From Polytrichum commune (lineage: Eukaryota; Streptophyta; Polytrichopsida; Polytrichales; Polytrichaceae), in assembly GCA_950295325.1 (NCBI GenBank), contig OX485807.1, positions 43,864,440-43,928,439 on the forward strand: 64,000 nt of DNA. Direction: 5' to 3'. The position numbers were made by a program, and so were the translations under genes. The notes beneath the pieces were generated by a model. It made no database searches, had not been told where the DNA came from, and saw nothing but the letters and a program-made list of their open reading frames with translations. Shown piece by piece: positions 24,037 through 36,878 of this stretch (its first letter is position 1; each line of letters begins with the position of its first letter).

Positions 24037-24744
24037 CATTAGCCAAAGATGTGAGTCACACGCGATTTGACTTTGATTTGAAGGTGAACAATAACATTGA
24101 GGGGCAAAAGCTTCTCGGAGGTCATCAAGGCTTGAGTGTGGAGATATTTCCACCATAAAACTTCATGATAACCATCATTCACAGGCTCCAACATTATCCT
24201 CAGTGCCGTATCCACATTCATTGTTAAAAGTGAAGGTAGACATCATAACAACTTTTCTTTAGAAACAAACATCATTTGAGGATTGAAAAATACAATGTCC
24301 TCAATTGATATATTTCATCTGTTGGCAAAAACGTTCATGTGTAGGGAGACCACGCTATAAACTTGAAAGCAAAGCAAAACATAACATTATTCAGTCGAGT
24401 TTGTACACTAGGTGGGGCCAGGAATCAATCAAATTTTATTCAAAATTATACTCCATTTATTCTCTCAGCATAGCAAATTCAGCATGACAAACTTGGGTGA
24501 AGCAATTTCGTATATATTATTACAATGAAACGGTTGATAGCAGTTGAATGATGTTATGAACAACATAGTAGCATCAACTCTATTACTTAGATCATCAGGG
24601 TCTCCAACCAATGCTAAAAGGTGGGAGTATATCAATGAATATATGCCAACTCCATTTTGGTTTTCATAAACAATAAGTGTTAACACTTATGTTCCTCATT
24701 TGAGTTTCCAATTGAGGAGGTAAATAATACACAAATAAACTTCA

Positions 24745-24963
24745 ATGGATAGTGTGCTTATATTATTTTTAGTTTTTCTAATTATAAGATCTCATGATAT
24801 AGGTGTTAGCTCTGCTACCTTACTCCCTCAAGGGTTTGCATCGGATTATCATGCTTCTAACAAGTGGGTGGATAGAAGGGGTATTGATTATGATTATGGA
24901 TTACAAAATATACATATGGTCACCACATGGAAGTGTGCATGTGAAGTCAATGAAGACTATTAG
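24745..24963 (+). CDS. Possible small secreted peptide, hypothetical (72 aa)
   Basis: ATG-initiated frame whose first 23 residues (MDSVLILFLVFLIIRS...) look like a signal peptide, followed by a charged, aromatic-rich tail ending in CACEVNEDY. No recognised family, no visible introns or promoter, and it lies in transposon-rich DNA. Chance is the likelier explanation. Confidence 0.13.
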   Translation: MDSVLILFLVFLIIRSHDIGVSSATLLPQGFASDYHASNKWVDRRGIDYDYGLQNIHMVTTWKCACEVNEDY

Positions 24964-26468
24964 ATGACCTAAATTTGGATCAGCCCTCCGCATGGAAGTG
25001 TGCATTGATTTCCCCTATAAAGAAAGATCAACGGCCGACACAATTGTAGGGGATAGTTGAAGTTTGAGGGGGGCTTGACTACTACTCGTTTCCACAACGT
25101 GGAAACGGACATTCATTTGAGCGGAAAGCACTTTTTTTTTTACAAACATGTTGGCATGGACCCAAAATTGGTACGGCACATTCATTGAATCATTCATGGT
25201 GCCATGTTTTTATTATTCAAACCTTGCTTAAGTTTTCACGATTTGTAGATTTATTTTTGTTTTCTAGCATTTCAAATTTAAAAAGTCCAATCAATGTAGT
25301 CATGCAACATTCAAAGTGGATACCTGCAAGGACGGCTACAATCCAACTTGCATGTTGGACAACAAAGCCAATCTACTATCTCATATTTTGGCCACCGCTA
25401 CTCTACATGAAAGTGCTCGGCCACAAAGATGCTTGAAGATACTAGCAAAATCTTCGCCGAAATGGTTGGTATATGGAAGTGTGCCCTAGTAGGGGCTAGA
25501 GCTTTTGTGGAGTCAAGGTGAAGTCATCTATTGCAAAATTGAATAGGCAAATAATATTGGATAACCTTTCAACATTTATTTTAAGATGATTTGACTTTGA
25601 AAATGGTATCAAGGGCCCCAAATTACTCTTGTGGGGTCTAGTTGGCATAAATTGGCCTCTGTCTTATATGGTATGTGTTTTACTTGGAGCTTCTTCATCA
25701 ATGATGGATGTGTCTACCTAGGCGTCACGAAGCCCAAGCATTAAGGATCTATGTAAGTCATGTACCTTAATGTATGTGGTCCTTATATAGTCATTAATCC
25801 TAATTGACCACCTATATTTGAATGATATATGGCAACACTTATGGTTAAGAACATACACCAAAAAGGTACACGTTATGATGACATTGGACAATGTGCTCTA
25901 AAAATGCTAACCCTTCCATGTTCAAGGATCAACACAAATGGGAGGGTCAAGTGATCACTAACAAAGTTAATTCCCATTTGACCTCTTAACCCCTAAATGC
26001 ACGAGGGTTCTCAATATATACTATAAATAGTATTTATCACTCTATGAAGGAGAGAATTTCTTAAGACAAAGTTGACTATAAAGGATCAATACAAAAATCT
26101 ATAAGCTTGGTGCTTAGAATAAAGGTTACAATATTATCCACACATACTAAAAAAAGATTATCATCTGCAACTTTTTCTCATATATATGATTTGGATCTTC
26201 TTTAAGTATATTTCTTTGTCATAGTTTGTCTATACATAAGAATTTCAGTTGTGTGTCATTGAATATTTGCAAAGAAAAAACACACCATATGTGTCAAAAA
26301 CTGACATTTGTATCAATATCCTTTGTTGTTGACTACACTACAAAAATGTTATGTGCTTAACTTTGACAAGCCCATAAATATAACCAATTGGCCTCATTGT
26401 GATGGGGCGGGCGCAACTAAGCCTCAAGCCTTTATCCTACCCAACAAACAACCAAACAAACCCATCAA

Positions 26469-26534
26469 TTATTATTACTATTATTATTATTTTCAAAAAG
26501 TAAAAGAAGAAGAAGAAGAAGAAGAAGAAGAAGA
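26469..26534 (+). repeat. (TAT)n and (GAA)n microsatellites
   Basis: TTATTATTACTATTATTATT near 26469, then about ten GAA triplets at 26502-26534. The 79-codon frame across them is low complexity (poly-Tyr, poly-Glu) and not a gene. Confidence 0.9.
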
Positions 26535-27000
26535 AATCCTAAGATAACTTTAACCCCCAACTGACCTACAAAGATGAAGGAGGGACTAATTTTTCTTTTC
26601 TTTTCTTTTTGAAAAAAGGGTTCTTAAACAATTAAAAGTTAATGCATCTCAACTCTAATTATGTATGAAAATTAGAATGATAATCTTTGTGATTCATGAT
26701 AGTCCACATGATACAGTACCAACATACGAGTCCTTGACAATCGTCTTACATCACTGAAAGAAATATACAAATCTACAATTATGATAGATTTTTATGTTTT
26801 TTAAGTCATGTAGGACACTTTTCCGGAGATGCATAGTAGTTACATAATAGGATTCATATGCTTGTGGAGACGAGATATTTCCCACTTCAATCCAAAGGCC
26901 AAAATTATCTACAAAGTTGGAAGGTCCCTCAAGTAGGGCCACCTACCTTACTTTGTGATTCAATGTTGAGCCTTTCAGTTCAATGTTCTATAGCAAAAGT

Positions 27001-27979
27001 CACTACAAGGAAAGTGGTCCTCTTTGACATGTGGCCCATGACATGAAAAAATTTCATGTTCGAGTTTTGAGCTCCGCGCTTGAGTTTTGACATATTTCTT
27101 GCATGTGTGGGAGTTATGTCACTTTCATGACATGCAAAAGGTCAGCGAAGGAATGTTCTATCTTTATTTAGTTTTATAAAACTTCTAGGTAGATCTAGAC
27201 CTAGATGTGAGTCACCTTCTTCATTAATTATTAAGGTAGGAGAGAGGCAATTACCGCTTACAAGTGTATCTTTCATTCATCCAACATTAAAGCATTGTAA
27301 TAATAGATCGTAAATAATAAACTCTATATATTTCATAATAAATAGAAATTAATATATTATAAACATTAAATTAATACTAACATACCATAAATAGTAAATA
27401 TATTTTAAAATATTAAATATTAGAATTAAATAATGATATTAAATAATAATAATAGATGGTAACTAGTAAATGATATACTATAAAAGTAAATAATAATAGC
27501 AGAACATAAATAGTAAATAATAATCTATAAACTATAAATTATAGAGAGTAAAAAGTAAATAATAGATAGTAAATAGTAAATAATGGGCAGAATACAACAA
27601 ATAGTGGGAAATAAAAAAATAAATAGTAAATATCAAATATAAAAAATTTAATATTTGAAAATAAATATTACACACTAAATATCATACTATAAATATCATA
27701 CAGTAAAATTAGACAGTAAATAGTCAAAGGAAGGCAGTAAATTATATACAGTAAATAGTAGGTAGTAGAGAGAAAATAGTGGCCTTAGTCTAGAAAGGTT
27801 TGAAGCACTCCATATATATATCATGTGTGATGTGATGTCCTGTGTTAGATAATAGCACTGTTCCAGGATCACACGGTGTCCACAGTAGCTGCAACCTTCA
27901 TGACATGTGTCTTGGTTGCAGAAAAATGTTGATTTTATTGTCCTTGTGATGTGCAAATGGACCCCCTTTCCTTGTAGTG
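27001..27979. mobile_element. CACTA-type element with 3-bp duplication (979 bp)
   Basis: Starts CACTACAAGGAAAGTGGTCC and ends with the complement (GGACCCCCTTTCCTTGTAGTG). A perfect AGT duplication flanks it (26998-27000 and 27980-27982). The left part matches the interior of 23616-24036 over GAGTTTTGAGCTCCGCG, GGAATGTTCTATCTTTA, AGATCTAGACCTAGATGT and GGAGAGAGGCAATTACCGC. No transposase. About half its length is an AT-rich low-complexity expansion. Confidence 0.88.
27290..27780 (+). repeat. AT-rich low-complexity tract of AATAGTAAATA-like units
   Basis: Dozens of irregular repeats of ATAGTAAATA/AATAATA/CTATAAA inside the CACTA element. The sequence is absent from its 421-bp relative, so it expanded after the two diverged or was deleted in the shorter one. 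Confidence 0.8.
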
Positions 27980-27982
27980 AGT

Positions 27983-29937
27983 GAAGTTAATAAGTAGTCG
28001 TTTGTGAGAATATGCTTTGTACCAAAAAAAAATCCAAAAAAAAAATTAAAACTAGAATCGTTGACCAACAATGTCTAGTGCATGGGAGACCACCATATTT
28101 ACAAACGTAAAATAAATATAAAATTTCACAAGTCAAGGGGCTCTAAACTTACCCAATGGTTTTTCATCCAACTTTCAATCATCCATGACAATATTTCATC
28201 ACAAGTTGCTGACAAGAGAAGGGTAGGGTTTTGGTCAATGGATGAATTCATCCATCGTCCATGACAGTATTTGTATACTTCTTCATAAGAAGTATCATCC
28301 AAAAAGTTACCATAGTGACGTGAAATACCATATGATGATCAATACAATATGACACCTCGTGATGTACTTCTAGTCCTAAAAGTCTTTTGACTTCCTTGAC
28401 TCTAAAATCAATTTCATTTTATTAAAATTCAACACTGAAAGGAACTTGTTGCTTGCGAGCGTACTTCTCAATCTTCCAACATAGAAACTTGACCCCTATA
28501 CATATGTGGTGGATTCATCTCAATATCCTAGAGTTGATTCACTTGGGCCATTTTAAACTACGTTCGGTGTCAAAACATCTAAAAATCGGTGCAATCTTTG
28601 GGTCACCTAGTATTTTAGAGCTATATGTGGGGTGAATGAGAGGTACACTTCTATGCAATATTTCCCTCTCAATGAATTTAGTGGTCCCTACTTTGTGGAT
28701 CCGACTGCGAACCATGGGCCGACCTAGGGGAAGGCACCTCTATAGAAAACTGCCATACACGTGCGAGAACCAAATATATGTTTGGGATTGTTTATCTAGT
28801 CTTAGAAATTTATGGGGCCTATAGTTATAAAAAAAAATCCTACTTATCATGATGTTCCTCCGCCCTAGAGCTAATTATAAATTCCACAATTTGTGCAATA
28901 AATTGCACCCTATCTTATCTATAAGAAGTAGGAACTCAAAACTTTCCTTGTTATATTGGCGTGTCTTAGTTGATGTTTCTCATGTAGGATAACATAGCAA
29001 AATGATAAGATGTGTGAACAATGTGAAGATGGAGTGATTATGTGGTTAAGGGAGTTGTGCAAAATGACAACGGAAAGAGAAAACTAGTTGAATGTGCATC
29101 TAGGCCTTAAAGAAAACATGTTTTCTTGCTTCATCCACATTGGACCCGAGTTCATTTACATTTGACAAAAGTCCATCCACAATGAACACAATTTCATCCA
29201 CATTGATTGAATTTCCATTCATGTTTCCAACGAACCCCGCTACTTTTTTTTTAACATAACTTTACACACCCTCTAAATGTACTCATTCTGCAAGCAAAAA
29301 AAAAATCAAAAATCAAAATCAAAATCATTCCAATTTTTGTTAGGCTATTTTACAATAAAAAAAGGTGAAATGAACTCCCCTAGGGCCGACCGTGACATTA
29401 GCAGGGACCCAAGACAAGTACTTCTAAAGTCATATCTTGTTCCTATCCTTCTCCAAATATTATCTTCGAAGTCTTCAAACAAACAAGTATGTTTGAGGTT
29501 ACATTAGTGCCACTTGGGAATTTCAACCACCAAACCATGGGCTTGAGGCTTCAATCCACATTCCATTGACATTCTTAGCTTGGCAATGAGAGGGTCATAA
29601 CGTCATAACGCAGTGGTGGTGGTAGGAACGGAGGAGATCAGGGGAGGAGGGTTACATCGGTCAAATCCGATGGTCGAGAAAGCACATGCAACGTGGCCTC
29701 ACCAGAAGCCAGAAGCTGCTTTCATCGCCCATAGACTTCTTCTCGACTATCCTCTTTGTGGTCAAGCAATCTCTAACGCTATAGGTCTTTTGGATTTGTT
29801 CATCCTCAAAGTGCAATGCATAAAGCTCTTGGGTTGAGGAGATCCTTCTCTATGTTGCAATGTCTCTTTGACATGAGATGGTGCAAGAATCTTAGGAAGC
29901 TCATTGGAATTTGATTTTGTCTTCTGAATAGTGCGCA
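27983..29937. other. Gene-free region with family B and H fragments
   Basis: 28143-28335 is a family B fragment (inverted relative to 35136-35500), containing ATCATCCATGACAATATTTC then ATCACAAGTTG. 28495-28600 resembles family H. No gene. Confidence 0.5.
28143..28335 (-). mobile_element. Family B miniature element, fragment
   Basis: Long, near-identical match in reverse complement to 35180-35330 (ATTGGATGAAAAACCA, TCATCCATTG.CCAAAACCC, CTTCTCTTGTCA). It ends near the family terminal motif (GTGAAATACCATATGATG). Confidence 0.7.
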
Positions 29938-30103
29938 CATAACATTATTCAGCAGTGTGTGCTCGTTCTGTGGGCCTTAAGAATATAACCATGAGATGCT
30001 AGAAGCTCAGTCTTAATTTGAGTCTCCTTGCGCAAGGTTTGACATCCCATGGCTACATTCTCAGGGCCCACAAAACAAATGCACACTACTTAATAATGTT
30101 ATG
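29938..30103 (+). mobile_element. Family C miniature inverted-repeat element, copy 1 (166 bp)
   Basis: Left end CATAACATTATTCAGCAGTG, right end CACACTACTTAATAATGTTATG in inverse. Interior contains CCCATGG and TCTCAGGGCCCACA. The same ends occur at 30773, 50793 and 56287. Confidence 0.8.
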
Positions 30104-30772
30104 TAATAGATTATTAGGCAACGACATTCAATGATCTTTGGTGGCCTATTCAAAAGGTCCATCAAGTCATTTGGAATGTCCTCATTCATATGGTAGGATT
30201 GCTTGGCACAAAGCTCATAGAGAAGTATGACAAGGCTTGGGAAGATGTCTTGAGAGAATTTGGCTCCACTTGGTGTTTTGGGGAGCTTATTGCATATAGA
30301 AGTAGTAGTAACACGGTGTTTACTTTGAAAACCTCATCAAGTCATGGCTACTAGTACTTGGTCCCCAATCGTTTCTTGGGCCTTGGTGGTTGTATAATGT
30401 GACTCTTCTTGCAATTGAATTCATATTGTGTCACGGGTGTGTCCTAGTATGTTTATCTAACGCAAAGCATAGATATGAAATTTGTTACTACTAAATCACT
30501 ATTTTTACATTAAAATCCACATGAATTTAAATCCATGTGTTATGTATTTATATTACCTATGTAATGTTACCATAGTAGAAGATGTTTAGATGAATAGTGT
30601 ACTAAGTACTCATAATGTGCACAAGTAGACTTACCTATTGTATTTTGTCGTTGGACATTGCCAATGAATAATTTCCTTCTTGCCACTCTCAAATTACAAT
30701 ATTGTAATCCTGACAAATTGCACGACACTAACAAGTAAAGGCCATATCATGTACTTTTAATGTAAGAATATT

Positions 30773-30926
30773 CATAACATTACTCAATGACATGGGTCCT
30801 CAGCATATAACAGTGGGATGTTGGAAGTTCAGTTTGAGTTTGAATCTCTCTGCGCAACTTACTGGGCATCCCAATGTTATATTATGAGGGTCCACAGAAC
30901 GAGAGTTGAATGTTGAGTAATGTTAT
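30773..30926 (+). mobile_element. Family C miniature element, copy 2 (154 bp)
   Basis: Ends CATAACATTACTCAATG and inverse GTTGAGTAATGTTAT. Interior GCAACTTACTGGGCATCCC and GAGGGTCCACAGAACGAGAG match copies 1 and 3. Confidence 0.75.
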
Positions 30927-32025
30927 CTTCTTTGATGAATCCAAATAGGTAGAGTCTAGGAAACAAGTTAATATATAACTTAGCCCTTTATTGCTCAAGC
31001 AAGCTTGACGACCTCATTCTTGAAGGGATTTTACCCTAGTCCAACACCTCTTGTCATCAACCCTCCAACCCCCTCAGTCCCCCTTTATTATTATTATTAT
31101 TATTATTAAGCATTTTGGTTTTCTTTACACTATATGCTTGGATATACTCCCAACACTATTCTTTTAGGTGGAACAAGGCTAGATGGTAGAATCTAGAAAC
31201 AAGATTTACATGTCTAATTGTTTTTGCATGGATAATTGCTAAAAATAATCCCAAAAATCATAAATTCTGGAAAAACCACCCAATTTTGGATGAATGTGTC
31301 CACATTTGGATGAGATTTTATAATATCATTCACATGTGGCTTCATCATTCCAATGATTGTCGCCATTTCGGCTTTCTTGAAATTTTGAAACAAAAAGAGG
31401 TTGGGCATGACCTGCCTATGGGTGAAGTATGACTACATTAAGTCAAATGAAAAATGCCATGCGCAAAAGGGAGGAACTCGGCCCTTGAATATTCATTGGG
31501 CAAATTTTAAGCCAAAAGTATCAAATGGCATGGGTTCAAGTCTTATTGAGAGAAAGGAGTTGGTAGCCAATCCATTTCATACAACCCACAAAAGCACCGA
31601 CCAAAAGAGGAAAATGACTCCGGACCAACCCTAGTACACCTTTGGGTCACAACGTCACAACTCCAAGGCATAGAGGAACTCCTTTGCAATTGAGACTTTT
31701 GGAAAAGAAAAGTGTTGAAGGTTGGAAATACTTGCTAGCATATATGAACCCACCCTCCGAAAGGAATGTCATACACCTTATGTTGCATCATGGAATACCA
31801 TGATCAAAAAGTTGAGGTAAACGGGCACTTATTGTGTTTGTGCTTGAACACAAAATCCCATTTTTATTTTCCTTTTTTTTAATTTCTTAGAGGTTTGTTT
31901 GTTAGTTCAAAACCTCAATTGATAACTATAGGAGCCATGTTTGATCAAAGTCATGTCTTGTGTTTGGTTCTTGAGAACTAATCTTTAATCTTCATGATAT
32001 TACTAAGCCTATTTGCTATGCACCC
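30927..32025. other. Gene-free region
   Basis: A (TTA)8 microsatellite lies at 31085-31109. No gene; the frames at 31214 and 31401 have no family features. Confidence 0.5.
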
Positions 32026-32028
32026 TAA

Positions 32029-32528
32029 GGGCCACTTCACACACGAGCCAAGAGCCATGACCATGAAATTGTGAGAGCCCAAAAAAAAGTGTCCAAAGGT
32101 AGTCCCGAGACACCTCCAAAATCATGCAGTGCGGTCAAGGACCCTCAAGTGTAATGTGAAGCCATATGTGACCAAACCCTCAACCAAATGCTATTTCAAT
32201 GATTTTTTTATTCATGCAAATCCTCACACATGATCAAATAAAATAAACCAACAGTTGTGAGTGTTTGAAGTGCCATGATCTCCTGGTTTTGTGTTAGGCC
32301 TACCTCCAAGAGGTAATTTTTGAAAACAGTCCAAGTGACCATGAAACACGATCTATTTGATGCCATGAAGGAATCCATGTAGGCTTTACATCCAACTTGC
32401 ATTCACATACTCCGTTGGTCCCTCAAGCGTAGTGTGAAGCGAACTTGGACCAGCTCAACCTTTTCCACCAATGAGAGTGCTTGAAGTGTAATGGTCACGG
32501 GCTCTCAGTCTCGTGTGTGAAGTGGCCC
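32029..32528. mobile_element. Non-autonomous PIF/Harbinger-type element (500 bp)
   Basis: The terminal repeats start GGGCCACTTCACACACGAG at both ends, with a second matched block (GAGCC.TGACCAT). A perfect TAA duplication flanks it (32026-32028 and 32529-32531). GGGCC ends and a TWA target match the 942-bp element at 2812, but the rest of the sequence is different. No transposase. Confidence 0.87.
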
Positions 32529-32710
32529 TAAGTTCGTTACAAACAAAAGTCCAATTCGCAGGAATAATGGACCATTTTGCCATGGCTTGAGATGAAATCT
32601 GGGACATTGAAAGAGATAAAATCCGAGGGTCAATGTTGACGCTCCACTCTACTACCTAGATGTGAGTCCCAAACATATATATGTCTAAAATTAGAGAAGG
32701 AGAGCACTAC

Positions 32711-33040
32711 ACTACACTATAAATTGTATTTAGTCACGTCACCAATTCTATTTGTCTTGCTCAATACTAATTTAAAACTGCTCACGTAGTGTCACTAACA
32801 ATAAACACAAACCTAACATTATTTGTCATTCCTTATAAAAACTTTGGGCATTATACATTTCACAGTGTTGTAATCACTTATTAAGTGAATTCTCATCTGA
32901 ATTTCAATCATCCATGACAACATTTCATTATAGAAATGTTAAGATGCATAATACGCCAACATTTGTAAGTATATTGTTATGGAAATGTAACTTGGGATGA
33001 GAACACTTGTTCACAAGAAGTGTCATAAGAAAAGTGGTTG
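32711..33040 (-). mobile_element. Family B miniature element, copy 1 (one worn end)
   Basis: Starts ACTACACTATAAATTGTATT then TAG. The interior matches 35136-35500 in reverse complement: AATTCTATTTGTCTTGCTCA, AACATTATTTGTCATTCCTT and CATCCATGACAACATTTCAT. Confidence 0.65.
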
Positions 33041-34620
33041 CAAGCGGATTTTGAGCACACATGCGATATTAACTTAACTAAACAAAATTTATAAATAAAA
33101 TTTCATCCTTTCCATTTGTCAAACATAGTTACATATGCCATCTATTTTCACATATTACATTTGAGCAATATGATTTAACATGCATCCCCATCCATCATTC
33201 CAAAACTTCTCATTTGGACCAAACGTCCATATAGGACACTAGGAATTGGAAATGTGATGTGTATGTCTATAGTAATGCGAATAATGAATAAAGTGGAGCA
33301 CCTCAATTTTCAGGCAATTGATGTCCACTTGTAGATCCACACCTAACCACACACCACTCAATTATAGGTTTTCTTTTAAGATGAGTAACCAAATTAGGCC
33401 CGCTCACCTTATAATAAGCAAGGATTTTTTGAAACCATTATGGTTTTTGGGCCATGTAACATCTGTGTTAAGGCTCGTGGGGTTTAAAAGTGATAATGGG
33501 GAATCAAAATGGGAGATACTTAGAAATTATCATATACAAGTCCAACATAAAACCCTTGAAATAGTATGCAGCCCAGAGGTTACTTTTTAAAGTTGATTTG
33601 ACACCAGAATCAACTTAAAAAATCCCGAAATAATGCACTCGAGGTCATTTACGATGAATCGGCAACAAAACCTATAGGGGTCAAGAATTTATTTTGGATG
33701 GATGAGAGGAATTGTCGTATGCGGTAATTCCATCTGTCCATCAGAATGAGACTCCATGCAGTTCAAATAATTACATTCATTGGGCTCCAAAGATTTGTGG
33801 TACTGTCATATCTAAGCCCCTTATAAAAAAGCATGATATTGTGGATTAATAGCAAGTCCTGCATTCAAGAAATAGCCACATATGTACTAGAGTAGACAGA
33901 CCTATTTCCATTAACTTAAGCAATTTCGCATACGTGTAGTACATGTGCAATATTGGGGTGATTTTTCATAGGTATGGAAATTGACATGACAATGTTTGAC
34001 AAAAAAATCACTGTTTATTCTCAAGTTTTGAAGTTACTGTAAATTTTCAAAGGCAAGATTCTCTCCCATCCCATATTCACAAGATAAGATGGCCTATTTC
34101 CGATAATTGGAAGGCAAAAACTTGAGTACAATTAGTGCCCTTTTCAAGGAACCCAAATTTGTGTTGTTTTAACTTACTTTTCCCATCACACCGAATGTGA
34201 CAACTACATGTGTGGAACTTCACAACTTTAGGGAACTCTATGTATTAAGGGAGGGGGGGGGGGGGGGGGGGGAGGTTATCGGAAATGGGTTTGTCTTCTC
34301 TACATACACGGTGGAAACCAGTGTCCAGGGAAACTTTTGGGCATAAGGTATGTGGGTCTTATTTGGTTTGTCTTTCATGTTCTCCAACTTCGACCAATTA
34401 GATCTACACAACAAAACTTGTGTTGCATCAACAAATCTACAATGAAACATTTGTGAAAGCCTAGTCTCTCGTGATTTAGTTATGGTTATCGGAAGTGCAT
34501 GTTTGTTGATTTCTTAATTGGATACATAGGTCCACTATTGAGTGTAGAGGAGTTATTGATATTTGAACACATAGTCTAAGCACTTCAAAACATGCGTCTT
34601 TGAGATGTTTGCTCTTTGAT
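33041..34620. other. Gene-free region
   Basis: Contains an inverted family H copy (33590-33680), a G20 tract (34253-34272) and a family D repeat (34476-34532). No gene. Confidence 0.5.
34253..34272 (+). repeat. Poly-G tract (20 G)
   Basis: Uninterrupted G run. Comparable tracts lie at 7636-7648, 35363-35372 (C strand), 43321-43330, 45169-45180 and 52164-52197. Confidence 0.95.
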
Positions 34621-34820
34621 NNNNNNNNNNNNNNNNNNNNNNNNNNNNNNNNNNNNNNNNNNNNNNNNNNNNNNNNNNNNNNNNNNNNNNNNNNNNNNNN
34701 NNNNNNNNNNNNNNNNNNNNNNNNNNNNNNNNNNNNNNNNNNNNNNNNNNNNNNNNNNNNNNNNNNNNNNNNNNNNNNNNNNNNNNNNNNNNNNNNNNNN
34801 NNNNNNNNNNNNNNNNNNNN
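34621..34820. other. Assembly gap, 200 N
   Basis: Exactly 200 unknown bases. Open frames crossing it have no meaning. Confidence 1.
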
Positions 34821-35135
34821 TGATGATCATTTACATACATACCAACTTAGATGAAATATCACCATTATCTACTTCTTGTACCATCTCATGTAATGTCCCT
34901 CAATTCATAGGTAAACATTAGCCATGTATGATGGTTTGAGCTTTGTGGTGTCTAGGTAAAAATTCATACATTATGAAGGAAAGGGTTCTAGTAAAAACAA
35001 GTGCCCTATATTGTTGAGGGTAGGTTCACTCCAACTTGCACATTTGACAACAAGATGACCATTTGTGTTTGGGAAACAATTGTGGAAGAATATGTGTACT
35101 TGTCCTTGACAACATGTTTATTTGAGTGTGGCATA

Positions 35136-35500
35136 CTACTACACTATATATGACATTTAGTGTCAAATGGTAACTTTTTAGATGACAATTCTTATGAATA
35201 AGCGAACAAATATTGTCATGGATGATGGATGAGTTCATCCATTGGCCAAAACCCAACCTTCTCTTGTCAACAACTTGTGATGAAATATTGTCATAGATGA
35301 TTGAAAATTGGATGAAAAACCACTTGGTAAGTGATAGTAATGGCAACACTGTAAATCTATAACCCCCCCCCCAAATATATAAATATAAATAAATAAAGGA
35401 ATGACAAATAATGTTGGTGACACTACACCACGGTTTACAATTAAAATTGAGCAAGACAATTAGAATTGATGACACTAAATACCATATTTTTTGTAACTCT
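35136..35500 (+). mobile_element. Family B miniature element, copy 2 (best preserved)
   Basis: Left end TACTACACTATATATGACAT then TTAGTGTCA; the right end inverted carries ATATGGTATTTAGTGTCATC. About 365 bp, with repeated ATGGATGATGGATGAG/ATAGATGATTG words, a C10 tract and no real gene despite a 149-codon minus-strand frame. It shares its terminal TATTTAGTGTCA motif with family A but not the interior. Confidence 0.75.
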
Positions 35501-36496
35501 TTTGCTTACCATTTGACAACCGAGCATGCATACAAAATTGCCATCTCAAACACATGTGAACCTTAAAATGAGTCACCTTGCACAACCACTACAAGACCAT
35601 GGAATTTGCACATGGATTGAAGATGCTAGGACCATACAAGTTTATGATCGCAAGTTGCTCACCACACTAAATATACCAACTAACAAGGGTGGGAAATTAG
35701 TGAAGGTGATGCTAAGTTTCTTTTACGCGATGAAATTAGTACTACCTTAGGAAGCATTGTTCAACCCTGCACTTGGCACCATTCATTGACAAGCATGTGG
35801 CAGACATTAATCACAAGCATGCACTAATTTTCTTGAAATTTATGGTAAATAAGCATGTATTCAAGAATTTAGTGTCACTTAGTAAAAAATTCAATCCTCA
35901 GTCACTTTGAGATTTGGCTAGATTGTGTGTGTGACTTGAATTAGTACTACCCTCACTAATTGGTATATTTATTGTGGTATTCTTTGAGTCTTTGTTCGAT
36001 ATTGCTACCAGAGCAAGTTCTTGACCACATTGATCCAACGGACAAATTGGTTTGTGGAGTTGAAAGTGTAACTCACAATAGGCACAAATACCTTAGGAGG
36101 GAGATTGGGAGAAGGAAGTGATAAGATTGATGAGTTAAGGTATGTGGCTCAATCATGGGCACCTCTAACTCCATACATGATTTTGGCCATTGGATCAGAC
36201 TAGGAATAATTGTTTCATCCAGGTAGCAAGTCCACCCCTATTGCAAATCATGAAGATGACAATTTCAAGTTTCAGGGATGCAAAAAACATAAGAGGTCAA
36301 AGTGACGATTGTCTTTCTCTTGAGCGATCAGATGAGATACCTCCCAAAATTGTTGTTGAACTTGGAATGGTCTCCACATATTAAAAACATAGCCCAATCT
36401 CATTGTAACATATAGCTTCTTTGGTGTCCGCTTCGCAAGTTGCCATATACAACTCAAATACAGGTTTAAAGTTAAGAAGAGTGACCACATACATAG
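35501..36496. other. Gene-free stretch
   Basis: I see no supported gene, RNA or element. Confidence 0.5.
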
Positions 36497-36878
36497 TAGA
36501 GGCACTTATTCTCGATCAGGACCCCGTCAGCAATCTACAAGGTACCGGAATCTCAATCAAGTTGAGACTAAGTTACGAATAGATTGGGGACTAAATTTTG
36601 ATCAAACCGGATCCACTAGTGCAATGACACATGTCTTGGTTTTGAGTCCTAAAGTGAGGAAAAATGAGTGGTTATGACAAACTCTAGACATTGGTAATAT
36701 GTTCGGGCCAACTTTTGACTTCTAAAAATCACAATAATTTCAACTTCAGAAATAAATTTACCACAAAACTTGCAATCCTCCTAATTTCTATCTTCCTCCA
36801 TGGGAAAAAATTTCGACACCTTATACCTCTTCAAATCCGGCACATAATCTCTTAAGGGATCGGTTATGGGCACCTCTA
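36497..36878 (-). mobile_element. Family E inverted-repeat element, copy 2 (382 bp)
   Basis: Left end TAGAGGCACTTATTCTCGAT then CAGGACCCC, right end inverse of TAGAGGTGCCCATAACCGAT. The interior is a reverse-complement match to 15450-15825 (GGTACCGGAAT, CATGTCTTGGTT..GAGT, GTTCGGGCCAACTTTTGACT). Confidence 0.75.

Larger units (their letters stand above)
24037..27000. other. Gene-free region with small open frame and microsatellites
   Basis: Holds a weak small open frame (24745-24963), duplicated CATGGAAGTGTGCAT phrases (24930 and 24992) and microsatellites at 26469-26534. No conserved gene. Confidence 0.5.

Noticed and set aside
26308-26547. 79-codon frame with poly-Tyr and poly-Glu
   Set aside because: Produced by TAT and GAA microsatellites.
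34553-34921. Four open frames of 80-100 codons on both strands
   Set aside because: They are open only because they cross the 200-N gap.
35026-35475. 149-codon minus-strand frame
   Set aside because: It lies almost wholly in a family B miniature element, is not conserved in the copies at 32711 and 46798, and has an overlapping frame of similar quality.
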